From the NCBI GenBank assembly GCA_035772785.1, contig JAOCPU010000006.1:434001-498000 (forward strand): a stretch of 64,000 bases of DNA, in the 5' to 3' direction. A program made the position numbers and the translations under genes. Below the pieces are notes generated by a model. It searched no databases. It saw nothing but the letters and a program-made list of their open reading frames with translations, and was not told where the DNA came from. Of the stretch, positions 1-9,448 are shown one piece after another. Source of the DNA: Phlebiopsis flavidoalba (lineage: Eukaryota > Basidiomycota > Agaricomycetes > Polyporales > Phanerochaetaceae). Within the stretch, counting starts at the first letter, position 1, and every line of letters starts with the position of its first letter.

Positions 1-824
1 CATTGCCGAGGCAGTGGGGTATCCACGAGCCAGAGCCACTTCGAAGATTTCTCAGCGGCTGGCCGGCGTCGGCTATTTCAGGGCGGAGGTGGGCACAGCA
101 CCGAAGGTTGCTGTCTGTCCGTCCTCGCGCCATGTTTGGCACCGCTCGACGCCCCAAAGATCGCGGGGTGAGGTCCGTGTGACAAGTATTAAAGAGTACC
201 TCAGAAACGAGGGTTCGACTCCGAGGCGTCAGCCGACGGAAACGCAGCCCCATCCGTCCGCCTCAGCCACATTTTTTGCTGGTGAAGGTGAGAATGAGAC
301 TGTCATTGCCACCCTCACCTCCACTAGGGGCCCTCGTCTCCGGATGTGCGCCCAAGCGTTCCAAGTCTGCTGATGCACCGTATCCGCAAGATGCGTGACA
401 ACCCTATGGTGCCTCCCCTCGCTGGACGACCCATTCATCTTGATCGCGAACGTCCCCTGCGCGTCATCTACCGAGTACGGGGTCCTCGTCCAACCCTCAA
501 CGCCCCACCCACACAGTCCCAGAACTCGTTTCCTGGGGCGCTTTGGAGCACCTCGCGGTAAGCCTAGTAAAAGGACAGTTGCCACTCGCCTTCGGGACGA
601 GCAATTTGTCTACGTCGAGGACCCCGCAGAACGGAGCGCAGGTGGACAAGTCGCTCCCCCGACCACCCACTTCACGCCGATGCTGGGCCGGACAGCTACT
701 TTGACCAGGGTTACAGCAGCAGACGGCGGCGCTCCCCCCCACACGCGCCGGTCTCGGTCGCAAGGACCTAGACCTGCTGAAGAAAGTCAAGGGTGTCGTC
801 AAGGGTGGCGCTGCCAACAAATAA
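1..824 (+). CDS. Unidentified protein, C-terminal part
   Basis: I do not recognise this gene. A coherent C-terminus ends at TAA 822-824 and reads through an Arg-rich stretch (YSSRRRRSPP) into a basic lysine-rich tail (LLKKVKGVVKGGAANK). To read the tail in frame with the upstream exon, one base has to be added at the run of seven C near 734-740, so a homopolymer indel is likely here. Upstream, near 585-680, the same reading gives an acidic-to-polar segment (RDEQFVYVEDPAE). Further upstream the frame is broken and no family is recognisable. The 5' end lies outside the window or is unresolved. The Arg-rich/Lys-rich end would fit a nucleic-acid-binding or secreted basic protein, but that is a guess. 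Confidence 0.3.
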
Positions 825-1449
825 TTACGAACCAGAGACGCATTATGACGGATACGAAGAGATACGGCGGGGCGCGTGTGGAGACGAGAGCATGCATGTC
901 TGTACTACTGATTTCGAAATTTGGTGTGTATGAATTAGTTGATCGTCTCCCGGGCCCCATGTGCTTGCTGCTTATGTTCCTTTCGACATTCACAATTCTT
1001 TTTTTCACTCCTGTTACCCTCTGGTGGCCCCCCGGCTCGTCTACCTCTGTAATCACTATTTCCACTTCCCCTCACCAACTGTAGACTAGCCATCATTTTG
1101 GGACAGTTTGTCTGCACAAGTGTGGTCTCGTTTGGATGTTCACTCTTCGTATGTCTACTCTTTGTCATCAATATTCCTTATCTACCCCTCCTCGATACTT
1201 TGCATCGCAGACCCTCCTAGTCCTATCGTAGTAGTAAAACTTTCAAAAACCAGATTTGTCACTCGTCCAAAACTTCAGACGACTTTGATCCCTTCTGTAA
1301 TTTAAGCTCGATTCCTCACCTTTTTGCTCGCTTCTTGCCGCTGTTCCATGAGACGTTCAGTATCTATACCCAGCCTGAAAGTGAATACAGTGTATTGGTA
1401 TCGACTCTGTTGTGTTACAGTGTTGTACATTACATTGAATATGCGCATT
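825..1449. other. Intergenic, convergent 3' ends
   Basis: Stretch between the stop of the unidentified + gene and the stop of HIS7 on the minus strand. It is T- and pyrimidine-rich on the + strand. Only short non-coherent ORFs are present; I see nothing else in it. It probably holds both 3' untranslated regions. Confidence 0.5.
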
Positions 1450-3306
1450 TCATGTTCGAGCATTGAAAGATGCATTCGCGAGGGCACTCTTCACGTCGGG
1501 TATATTTCCACCTCACCACGGTGGAAAATCCCAGCAAGCCAAAGCAGCCTCCACACCCGTCTTTTCGAAGACTTCGACAAAATGAGCCGCAGAGCCCGCA
1601 CCGCTACTTGCGATGATGGGGATCCGGACGTTCTTGCGGACGAGCTGGATGTGTAGGTCGATGTCAAAGCCCTTGCCGGTTACCGTCGCGGTCGATGCTG
1701 TTCAGCACTGAATCTCGCCTGCGTGCGCCGATCTTCTCCGCACCCCGCGCGAGCTGCACGACGGACAGAGGGCGGGCCCCTCGCGCCCACCGCTGATCGC
1801 TGCACTGATACCACCCACGCCTTGCCACGCTCCGCCTCCTCCCGTCGGGTCGGACTCCCAAAGATGAGCTCTGGACTTGTGCGGCCCCTCGTAGTCGGGT
1901 TTTCGACGTATTTACACCGCGGCGCGGGTCGACGGACACAAACGACGGCTTGACGTGGCCGTACGCATCCGTGCGATGGTCTCGATCGCACTCGTGCCGT
2001 CGCCCTCTCCGGCATCCTCGTCAAGCCCCGTCGTCCCGTCGAACGCGCGCACGCTGCCGCATGCGCTCGACGACCTGGACGGTCTCGGACGCGATGCTGA
2101 CCTTGTCTGCGCCCGCGCGGAAGTACGCGCCCGCGACCTCGAGCGCGGTGCGCTTGGTGCCGTCGGGGTCGACGGTGTCCTTGATGCCGCCGCCGATCGT
2201 GAGGGGCAACACAAAGACCTCCTCGGCGGCCGCTGCGCACGACGGCGAGCATCGGCTGGTCGCGCGCAGCGGCGAGTGGCGGAAGGAGGGATGTTTCATG
2301 AGGCAGAGCTCGTCTGCCCGCCGGCAGGCCCCCCGTAGTACGTCGCGCTCTGCGTAGTAGTACGCGCGCGGCGAGCGCGACGGGCTTGCCGAGGTTGCGC
2401 ACCGCGCCGGCGCGACCTTTTCGCGCACGTCGTACTGGTCGCCCTTGGTCACGACGAGGTCACCCGCGTCGTTGGACCGCACGTCCATGCACGCGACGAT
2501 GCGCTTCGTGAGGCCATCCCTGAAGGCTGCGGCGTGATCGGCACGCGCGGCGTAGGCGGAGGCTGCGGCGCGGTCGGCTTCGGACTCGGAGAGCCAGGAG
2601 GAGATGATCTTCAGGCCGCATCGCCAGACTTTTCGGGGTGGAAGTTGCGTGCCGAAGACGTTCGCCTTGCGGACGGAGGCGACAAAGATCTCTTGACCCG
2701 TACTGTGTCACTGCGTGGGTCCATTCCGCCGCTTCGGGGTAGGCAACGGGGTCGTATGCGGCACGGAACGAGTGGACATAGTAATAATGGGCAGACGTGG
2801 ACATGCCCTCGTCGGATGTTTGTGCTTGATCGAGCAGCTGTATCGCATTCCAGCCCATGTGAGGGACCGACTTGTCTGCGTTGTCAAATTGCTCAATGGG
2901 CGATGGAATGATGCCGAGGCCACGCTTGGAGGGATTCTCCGTGGATGACTGGAAGAGGACCTGCATGCCGATGCAGATGCCAAAGTAGGGCCTGCCGGAC
3001 GCGATGTATTCGCGCAGCGGCTGGAGGAAGCCCTTGCGCTCGAGCGCGTCGATGGCCTGGCCATATGCCCCCACGCAGGAAATATCAGAGACTGCGCAGA
3101 GAGCCTGATGGTCCAGCGGGCTCGAGGGGAAATTTCTGGACGAAAGAACGCACGGTGGCTTTGTGGAAGTCATCTGCGCAGGTGATCCACTCAAAGGTGT
3201 GGCCGAGTTTTGCAAGCGAGTTGGCGAGACTCTGGACGTTGCCTGCGCCGTAGTCGAGAAAATAGAGGCCCATGTTGTCGACGGTGGTGGGCGTTGGGAG
3301 GGCCAT
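1450..3306 (-). CDS. HIS7: Imidazole glycerol phosphate synthase HisHF
   Basis: Bifunctional enzyme of histidine synthesis. The N-terminal HisH glutaminase releases ammonia, and the C-terminal HisF barrel uses it to form imidazole glycerol phosphate and AICAR. The N-terminus starts at 3306 and shows LYFLDYGAGNVQSLANSL. The glutaminase nucleophile motif GICIGMQVLFQSS and the VPHMGWN and YYYVHSF segments follow at about 2750-2990. HisF is visible in pieces: LPLTIGGGIKDTVDPDG near 2150-2210, and IIASSGAGSAAHFVEVFEK near 1555-1610, both phosphate-binding loops. The end reads GIFHRGEVEI then DVKSALANASFNA before TGA at 1450-1452. At least five frame changes are needed, for example an extra T in the GLAAGIF segment. 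The gene is divergent from the serine-pathway gene at 3569. The fused architecture is the normal fungal form. Identity is secure; exact exon limits are not. Confidence 0.93.
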
Positions 3307-3341
3307 GCTCTGGCTGGGGGCTGGGATAATGACTGGCCTCC

Positions 3342-3347
3342 GAGTCA
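3342..3347 (-). promoter_or_regulatory. Gcn4/Cpc1-type site
   Basis: GAGTCA on the + strand, i.e. TGACTC reading towards HIS7, 36 bases upstream of the HIS7 start. TGACTC is the core half of the general amino-acid control element bound by Gcn4/Cpc1 in fungi. Confidence 0.5.
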
Positions 3348-3375
3348 GGGTGGGCTTGAAGAGCGAAAAAGGGAT

Positions 3376-3390
3376 CTAATCTAATCTAAT
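3376..3390 (+). repeat. CTAAT x3 short tandem repeat
   Basis: Three perfect head-to-tail copies of CTAAT inside the HIS7/PGDH promoter. Too short to assign a role. Confidence 0.7.
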
Positions 3391-3430
3391 CTCGCGGCAG
3401 CTATGGTGTGCTCCATGAGCATCCGGCCAG

Positions 3431-3436
3431 TGACTC
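3431..3436 (+). promoter_or_regulatory. Gcn4/Cpc1-type site
   Basis: TGACTC on the + strand, about 135 bases upstream of the PGDH start. It matches the core of the general amino-acid control element known from other fungi and pairs with the oppositely oriented copy at 3342-3347. Confidence 0.5.
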
Positions 3437-3568
3437 TGGGCATATTCCGAATTGGCACCAGTCATTTAGTCTCCTCCTCGCGTTATTCCTCCAGCCATCA
3501 TCACCGCCGTCTCCTGCCTGCTTCCCTCATCTCACCGCGTCTCTTGCAGACCCGCAAATATATAAATA

Positions 3569-4241
3569 ATGAGTGCCGCCATCCCCATCTCCATCCCCCA
3601 GGACGCCTCCCAGGCAGCCGCCGTCGTCTCCGTCTCGCCCACCGCCCCCGCCCCCCTCCACGACTCCCTCCTCCTCCGCCGAAAAGACTCGATGGCCATC
3701 GGCTTTGCCATTCGCCAGCCAAAGGTCCTCCACCCCGTCGACAACGAGGACCTCCGTCTTCTTCTCCTCGAGAACATCAGCCAGGAGGCCGTCAAGGCTT
3801 TCCAGGCGCAGGGCTTCCATGTCGACCACTCAGCCAAGGCCATGTCTGAGGACGAGCTCGTCCAAAAGATTGGCTCGTACCACGCCATTGGTATCCGCAG
3901 CAAAACAAAGATCACCGAGCGAGTGGAGTGATCAAAGCCGCGACCAAGGTAAGCGTCTCTCCCCTCGTGCTCGCCGTTAGGTCATAGCTCATGCCGTTAT
4001 TGCTCTAGCTTTTGGTCATTGGCTTGGCTGCTTCTTCTGCATCGGCACCAACCAGGTGGACTTTTGCACACGGCTGCAAAGGCCGGCATACCCCGTCTTC
4101 AACTCGCCGTTCTCCAACTCGCGCTCCGTCGCAGAGCTCGTCATCTCAGAGGTCGTCGCGCTCTCGCGCCAGTACTTTGAGCGCGGCTGGGAGATGCGCC
4201 AGGGCATCTGGAACAAGCAGTCCAAGGGCTGCTGGGAGGTC

Positions 4242-4273
<32 letters not shown>

Positions 4274-5072
4274 CCACATCGGCTCGCAGCTGTCTGTCCT
4301 CGCGGAGGCGTTGGGCATGCGCGTGCTCTTCCACGACGTCATCAACATCATGCCGTTGGGCCAGGCCCGCCAGGTCGAGTCGCTCAATGCCCTCCTGCAG
4401 CAATCCGACTTTTGTGACCCTACACGTTCCCGAGCTCCCCGAGACCACGAACATGATCTCGAAGGAGCAGCTCGCCCACATGAAGCAGGGGGCTCTTACC
4501 TCATCAACAACGCCCGCGGCAAAGTCGTCGACATCCCCGCTCTCATCGAGTCCCTGCAGTCGAAACACCTCGCCGGTGCTGCGCTCGACGTACTACCCTG
4601 CCGAGCCCGGCTCAAACGGCTCGCCATTTGACGACTCGCTCAACGCGTGGTCTTCAACCCTCCGCCAGCTCCCCAACCTCATCCTCACACCACACATCGG
4701 CGGCTCGACGGAGGAAGCGCAGCGCATGGCATTCTCGGAGAGGAGGTCTCGCTCGCGGTTGTCGCGTGCTACCTCAACTACGGCTCGACCGTCGGCGCAG
4801 TCAACTTCCCCGAGGTCGACCTGCGCGCGATCAGCGGCGACCTCACGAACAACGTCCGCGTCTGCCACGTGCACAACAACATTCCCGGTGTCCTGCGTCA
4901 GGTCAACGAAGTCCTCTCACCGTACAACGTCGAGAAGCAGTACTCGGAGTCCAAGGGCGACGTTGCCTACCTGATGGCGGACATCGCGAACGTCAGACCA
5001 CAGGACGTCAACCGTCTCCGGGAACAGATCTCCCGCACAAACGCGAACATCCTCACGAGGCTGTTGGTGTAA
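3569..5072 (+). CDS. SER3: D-3-phosphoglycerate dehydrogenase
   Basis: First enzyme of serine synthesis: oxidises 3-phosphoglycerate to 3-phosphohydroxypyruvate with NAD. The start at 3569 opens a clear exon containing VLHPVDNEDLRLLLLENISQ. An intron runs from GT at 3949 to AG at 4008. Exon 2 gives CIGTNQVD, SVAELVISEVVALSRQYFER, the Rossmann motif GIVGYGHIGSQL, the INNARGKVVD loop and the catalytic-histidine segment LTPHIGGSTEEAQ. The C-terminal ACT domain (VHNNIPGVLRQVNEVL) ends in LTRLLV before TAA. Breaks in frame occur at about 3928, 4030, 4415, 4590 and 4735. Length fits the fungal SER3/SER33 family of roughly 460-470 residues. The TATATAAATA just before the ATG is too close to be a TATA box. 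It shares a promoter with HIS7. Confidence 0.94.
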
Positions 5073-5434
5073 AAAAAGGGATCACCACACACATTCCCAC
5101 TCCATTCCTTGCTTTCGCGATCACATTTCAACACGGACGGTCTTTTAGGATGGGGGATACTCAACAATATCTGTACAGCACCACTGGCGAGGCGACCCCT
5201 CCACTCAACTCGGAACGTCCCTCACCATTCAACTGGTATAATACGCACATGTTATGCTCCCTTTATGGTGCACCTGTAGACATCAAAATGTAAAAATAGA
5301 ATCAACACTCGTTTTTGTGTGCGGAATGAGGTCCGTGATTGCGTGACATGAGAATACAATGGAGCGGTATCTGGTAGGAAGCATATAGCGCGAGTCTAGA
5401 ATGCGAGATGTCCACAAGGATGGGCATCGATGGA

Positions 5435-6888
5435 CTAAGTCTCCTCCTCCCGGATCGCCCGATACCACTCTGCAGGATAGCAAACATTGTCTCTGATTCT
5501 GGAAGACATGGCGAGTCGTATATCTTTGCCTGACGGGTGTTGGCTCTGCCCTTCTTTAGTTGTAATCTGTAAATTCGTCAACGCATGCCCTCGCAATAAT
5601 GTTGGCATTCGTACCTCGTGGTTGAAGCGTCAACCCTGTGCCAGGATGTTACCACCGATGGGCTTCTTGTCGTTTTCCTGCGGTGTAGGGGCCCGCGGAC
5701 GCGTCTGGATTCGACATGACCTGGCCTTTGTTATTACGACAGCGACACAACCGAAAACTAAATCACAAATTTCGTCAGATGAACCCGCCAGCGGGACGGC
5801 ACCCCCACACACAAAAATTATATACCTAAATCTCGCAAAGTCGCTGCAATGTTCCGCAAGAAACTTGCCCCAAGTGCGGTCTGACGCCTAGCGGACAGAC
5901 TCTAACACGGACCATAGAAGCACGGTACACGCACTCAGCCAGATTGGTGACTGAGTCGACGATGAGAAGACAGTGCAATCCCACTAACATCCGTTGAGTC
6001 AATCAGCAGATCATTCACACGTTCGATCCACGCATCAAGGATTCACATCGACTCTGACATCAGCGCGCTCGCGTTCGTCAGTAGTTGATTTTGGAGGGTT
6101 CCTGCCCCATTTGTACCCGCCACCGCGGCATAGGCCACATTATCACCGAAACCTCCTCGCCATTGACGTCCCAGCCGCTCCGCGACGGCCCCGCAACCGC
6201 ACCACGGACGGAAACGTAACACTCCTCGATGGTCGATGTACAAGGACACTGATCTCGCCCCCCGCCACAGTTCAAAGCGGGTGTAGGCTGAGCACAGTCA
6301 CAACAACATAAAAAAGACAAACAAAAAAATAGGCGAGTGTGTGGCAGGGATACTGCGCACTGGCTCCCGGGCGGAACTCGCCAAAAGAGCTTCCGTCGAT
6401 CGCACCCGTTTCGATCCCGCCGCGAGCCAGCGCGTCGAGGTTCTCTGAGGTCCGGTTGTGGTTATATGCACGCGCATCGGAGCGAACGAGAGTGTACCCC
6501 CGTTGCACGCGCTTCTGGACAGCCGAGGGTATGTCTCTGTCGTGATATATCGTCGTTTGTCGTGATCGTCGTGTAACAAACCGCTATGCATCCACACCTG
6601 AGAACATACCTCGCGTGCAAAGCGCATGTTCCAGTGCCTGAGAGCTCCCTCTGCTGTCCGAGATAACCCCTTTAGTAGACACCCATAGCAGGTATCGTCT
6701 TTGGGTGTATAATGCACAACGGCTTTCTACGGTGTTGATTGGCCGTTGTCTGAGAGCTCTCTAATGTCCTGAGGACTTGATGCCCTGCCCTCCGGTGCAG
6801 TTTGACAGACGAGAAGGGGGCAGGAGACCTGTGCTAGTACTCATTCGTCCTCATCGCCTTGCAGTAGATTGCTTGTTGACGAGGACAT
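5435..6888 (-). CDS. RAD51: RAD51 recombinase
   Basis: Strand-exchange ATPase of homologous recombination. Start at 6888 ([15 protein letters not shown]). Recognisable pieces in order: GQGIKSSDIREL and [11 protein letters not shown] of the N-terminal helix-hairpin-helix domain (6690-6800); GGIETGAI and FGEFR before the Walker A region (6360-6450); LYIDxEG and [26 protein letters not shown] (6050-6250); VAVVIT near 5730-5750; [12 protein letters not shown] (5630-5680); [19 protein letters not shown] and PESETMFAI (5480-5570). Introns are visible at about 5575-5625 and 5760-5830. The PIGGN and KIYDSPC segments fit RAD51, not DMC1. This is the most eroded conserved gene here: the Walker A lysine is not readable and several substitutions as well as indels are needed. 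I attribute that to sequence quality, but a decayed copy cannot be excluded. Confidence 0.85.
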
Positions 6889-7119
6889 AGAGTAGAGCCA
6901 TAAATTATACCAGAGAAGGAATAGAGCGAACACAGAGTAGCAATCAAGCGGAACCGTGGTGGCGAGGAGACAGAACTACAACCTTCGACTACCTAGGGGG
7001 ACGAACGAGCTGGTCGGTGCACGCGCGGCGTAGCGGGGTCACGTGAACGCGCCTGTTAATATTAAGCCCAGCCCGACCACGAACTAAATGTGAAGGATAG
7101 TAAATGGGACTACGTCTAC
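6889..7119. promoter_or_regulatory. RAD51 upstream region
   Basis: Sequence upstream of the RAD51 start. It contains a palindromic GTCACGTGA-type E-box near 7038-7046 and an AT-rich TTAATATTAA stretch just after it. No gene is visible. Confidence 0.3.
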
Positions 7120-8215
7120 GATGAAAAGCTCATCCCTTAGCCCAAAGTTCTGCCTCAAACCAATCCACAGCAGATACATCAAAGCCCATCAGCCGTTGGC
7201 CATTTTGACAGCGTTCATAGACACACGAGCTCAGACGCTGTACAGATGGTTCTCCACCATTTTGAAGGGTATTGCTATAGCCCCTGGAAAGACCAGTTGG
7301 CACCTCCGCGATGACCCGTTCACACGAACATATGTACTTCCACAAGCACAAGCACTAGTTCAGCCCTCTCCACCAAGGCCTTCGTTATTTTTAGGAGGGA
7401 ATACCTCCCACTCCAGGCTCCATCGACCAAACCGAACGCCAGATCCCGCATCCTGTATTCTCACCCTCGCGCTGTGAGGGGACCAACACCGGCAATTCCA
7501 AACCATCTGATATGACCCGTCCCGACGGCCATGCCTCGTACTTAAAGTCGCGTAGGCTTGGTTTCGACACAATATCGCGACACCAACACCACCCAGGAGC
7601 AATAGGACACTTGACAGGCTCCAGCACGGACGCGGCTTTTCGAGTGTGCTTTTGCGGACGAATCTTGCGACCTGATGAGTCCTGGACTTCCACACACGGG
7701 ATTTCTTGGTACGATGCGGTTCCTTCGCCCGGACGCCGACGTTCGAGATGTATGGTTGACGCAGAAGGTGAAGAATATCACGTCGTATGGGGTGGGAGAA
7801 GGACGAATTGCGTCGAGTTGCACGAGCTTAGTCTCTTCTGAAGGAGGAAGGCTTCCGGAAATAGGACGTGAGAAGTGTGCACAGTGGCGTAGGAAGAGTA
7901 GGTGATGTTACGGGGTAGCGGCCGTCAGCGGAAGATATCAATTCTTACTGACAGACGTATACATGAGATTGAATACTCACCTTGCAATGCTCCATTTCGA
8001 GCGACTCTTGCGGCACCTCCGCGAGGTCTCTTCTGACACCCGTGTGCTGTAGCCCAGCCAACAGACTCGGAGTGGTGGACTCAGCCACGGTGGACAGGCC
8101 ACGTCGAGACAAAACATATTGTGCGGTCCCTAGGTTGTAAATTAGAACATAAGCATAAATAAATGATGACCCTATCCACACACCCATTGCCCGTTGCACG
8201 TCCTCAAAGCGGACA
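7120..8215 (-). CDS. Unidentified minus-strand gene
   Basis: I do not recognise this gene. Reading leftwards, an upper exon (about 8000-8200) holds a possible hydrophobic segment (WIGSSFIYAYVLIYNLG) and ends at a plausible donor GTGAGT near 7981. A possible acceptor lies near 7950. The next exon gives LVQLDAIRPSPTPYDVIFF and, after a frame change, a long stretch rich in Cys and Trp to about 7390. A further open stretch covers 7130-7350. Frames overlap and compete, so the exon set is uncertain. The gene sits between the RAD51 promoter and the S16 promoter. It could be several artefactual ORFs rather than one gene. Confidence 0.25.
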
Positions 8216-8616
8216 ACATCGTAGGCGTGAAGGTCGTCGGAACATTAGCGCCTAACGAAGCGTGCCATCCAATATTTGTTAATATTTGAGTTCCCACGTG
8301 TACAGAGGGGCGCCCGTAAGCGAGGACGTCGAGCAGTAGCACCGTCCGCAATCCACAGAAGACCTCAGAGGGGGTGAGTATGTCATTTTCGCTGCACGAA
8401 CAGGTCGTTAGGAGGCCACAGACGCTGTCAGGAGAGATACGCGGTCGTGGAATGGACGCGGTGGAATGGGCTGGATGCGGTTGGGGACTATGGATGACAC
8501 GCGCCTTGGTACGGTCCTATTTCCTGAGACTTAATTGCAACGTGAGCATGTCTCTCGTTTGTTTATAGCCTTCAAGACATCGCTGAATCTGCTCAGCACA
8601 CCCCTCTTGACACATT
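8216..8616. promoter_or_regulatory. Upstream region of ribosomal protein S16
   Basis: About 400 bases with no supported gene ahead of the uS9 start. It presumably contains the ribosomal-protein promoter and 5' leader. A short + ORF at 8374-8568 has no family similarity that I can see. Confidence 0.35.
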
Positions 8617-9203
8617 ATGGCATCGACAGCAAAGGAAGCCGTAACCCGACGTATCGGGCAAAAAGAAGGTATGTACGACCGTGCAGCCAACCAACTTCGA
8701 CGAGACACACGAAACACGACCGAAATATCTGCAATAGACCGCTACCGCGGTTGTGCCCCCACGCTAAGGAGGGCCGTGGTCTCATCCACAATCAACGGCT
8801 CCCCCATCAACCTCCTCCAGCCTGAGTCCTCCGTCGTTCAAGGTCTACGAGCCTATCCTCGTTGCCGGTGAGGATGCCTTCGGTGGCCGTCGACATGCCG
8901 CGTCCGCGTCAAGGGTGGTGGACACACTACATCCCAGGTCATACGCCATCCGCCAGGCCATTGCCAAGGCCATCGTTTGCGTACATACGCCAAGTACCAT
9001 CGATGCGTACGCGCCCTTGAGCTCAAGAAGAAGCTCGTTGCCTACGACAGGACACTGTTGATCGCGGACCACCAAGGAGAGCGGAGCCGAAGAAGTTCGG
9101 TGGTCACGGTGCCCGTGGCCGCTGTGTCAGAAGAGGTACGTATCACTCCATATCAGCATCAGGTGGCGATAATTCTGACTCTTTTCTCCAGTTTACCGGG
9201 TGA
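8617..9203 (+). CDS. RPS16: 40S ribosomal protein S16 (uS9)
   Basis: Small-subunit protein of the cytosolic ribosome. The start MASTAKEAV is followed by a short first exon ending in KKK at a GTATGT donor (8669). The intron ends at AG 8737. Exon 2 encodes GRGLI, NGSPINLLQPE, VYEPILVAGEDAFGGVD, RVRVKGGGHTSQ, YAIRQAIAKAIV and LELKKKLVAYDRTLLIAD, then PKKFGGHGA. A second intron runs from 9136 to 9191. The last exon completes the universal K-S-Y-R terminus, but only if one T and one G are removed from TTTACCGGGTGA, a clear homopolymer artefact. Expected length is about 143 residues, which fits. As an essential gene that must be intact in the organism, its frame breaks are the best evidence for sequence error in this window. 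Confidence 0.93.
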
Positions 9204-9448
9204 ACAGACTGGCTGCTGTATACGCTGTTTTTTGGTCCTGCTTGGCAGTTTCTCCTGTTTGTATCACTGTTCATACTCTACTCTTATGCCATAGCAGATC
9301 ATGCGACTTTATGAGTGTGGAAATTCTTCGTGTATGTGTATATGCGTTTATAGCGGTGACGTGCACGGGAAACAGAAGCCAGCGAGTACAGGGTATACTC
9401 TACAATGTGCTATCCAACGTTACTGAAAACAAGACAGTGTTCATTAAC

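Larger units (their letters stand above)
3307..3568. promoter_or_regulatory. Bidirectional promoter HIS7/PGDH
   Basis: 262 bases separate two divergent amino-acid biosynthesis genes. The interval holds two TGACTC motifs in opposite orientations, three tandem CTAAT units at 3376-3390, and a pyrimidine-rich block from about 3470 to 3550. A consensus-like acceptor (CTCTTGCAG, ending at 3549) just before the PGDH start suggests a 5' leader intron there. Confidence 0.6.

Noticed and set aside
205..235. GGTTCGACTCC as a tRNA T-arm
   Set aside because: No cloverleaf can be built around it; it lies in a stretch with coding-like frames.
3556..3568. TATATAAATA as a TATA box
   Set aside because: It abuts the PGDH start codon, too close for transcription initiation upstream of the ATG. 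It is part of the leader.
4012..4974. 320-residue open frame inside the phosphoglycerate dehydrogenase gene
   Set aside because: Ser/Arg/Thr-rich shadow frame of GC-rich coding sequence. The true protein segments are in other frames; only small pieces of this one coincide with PGDH after frame changes.
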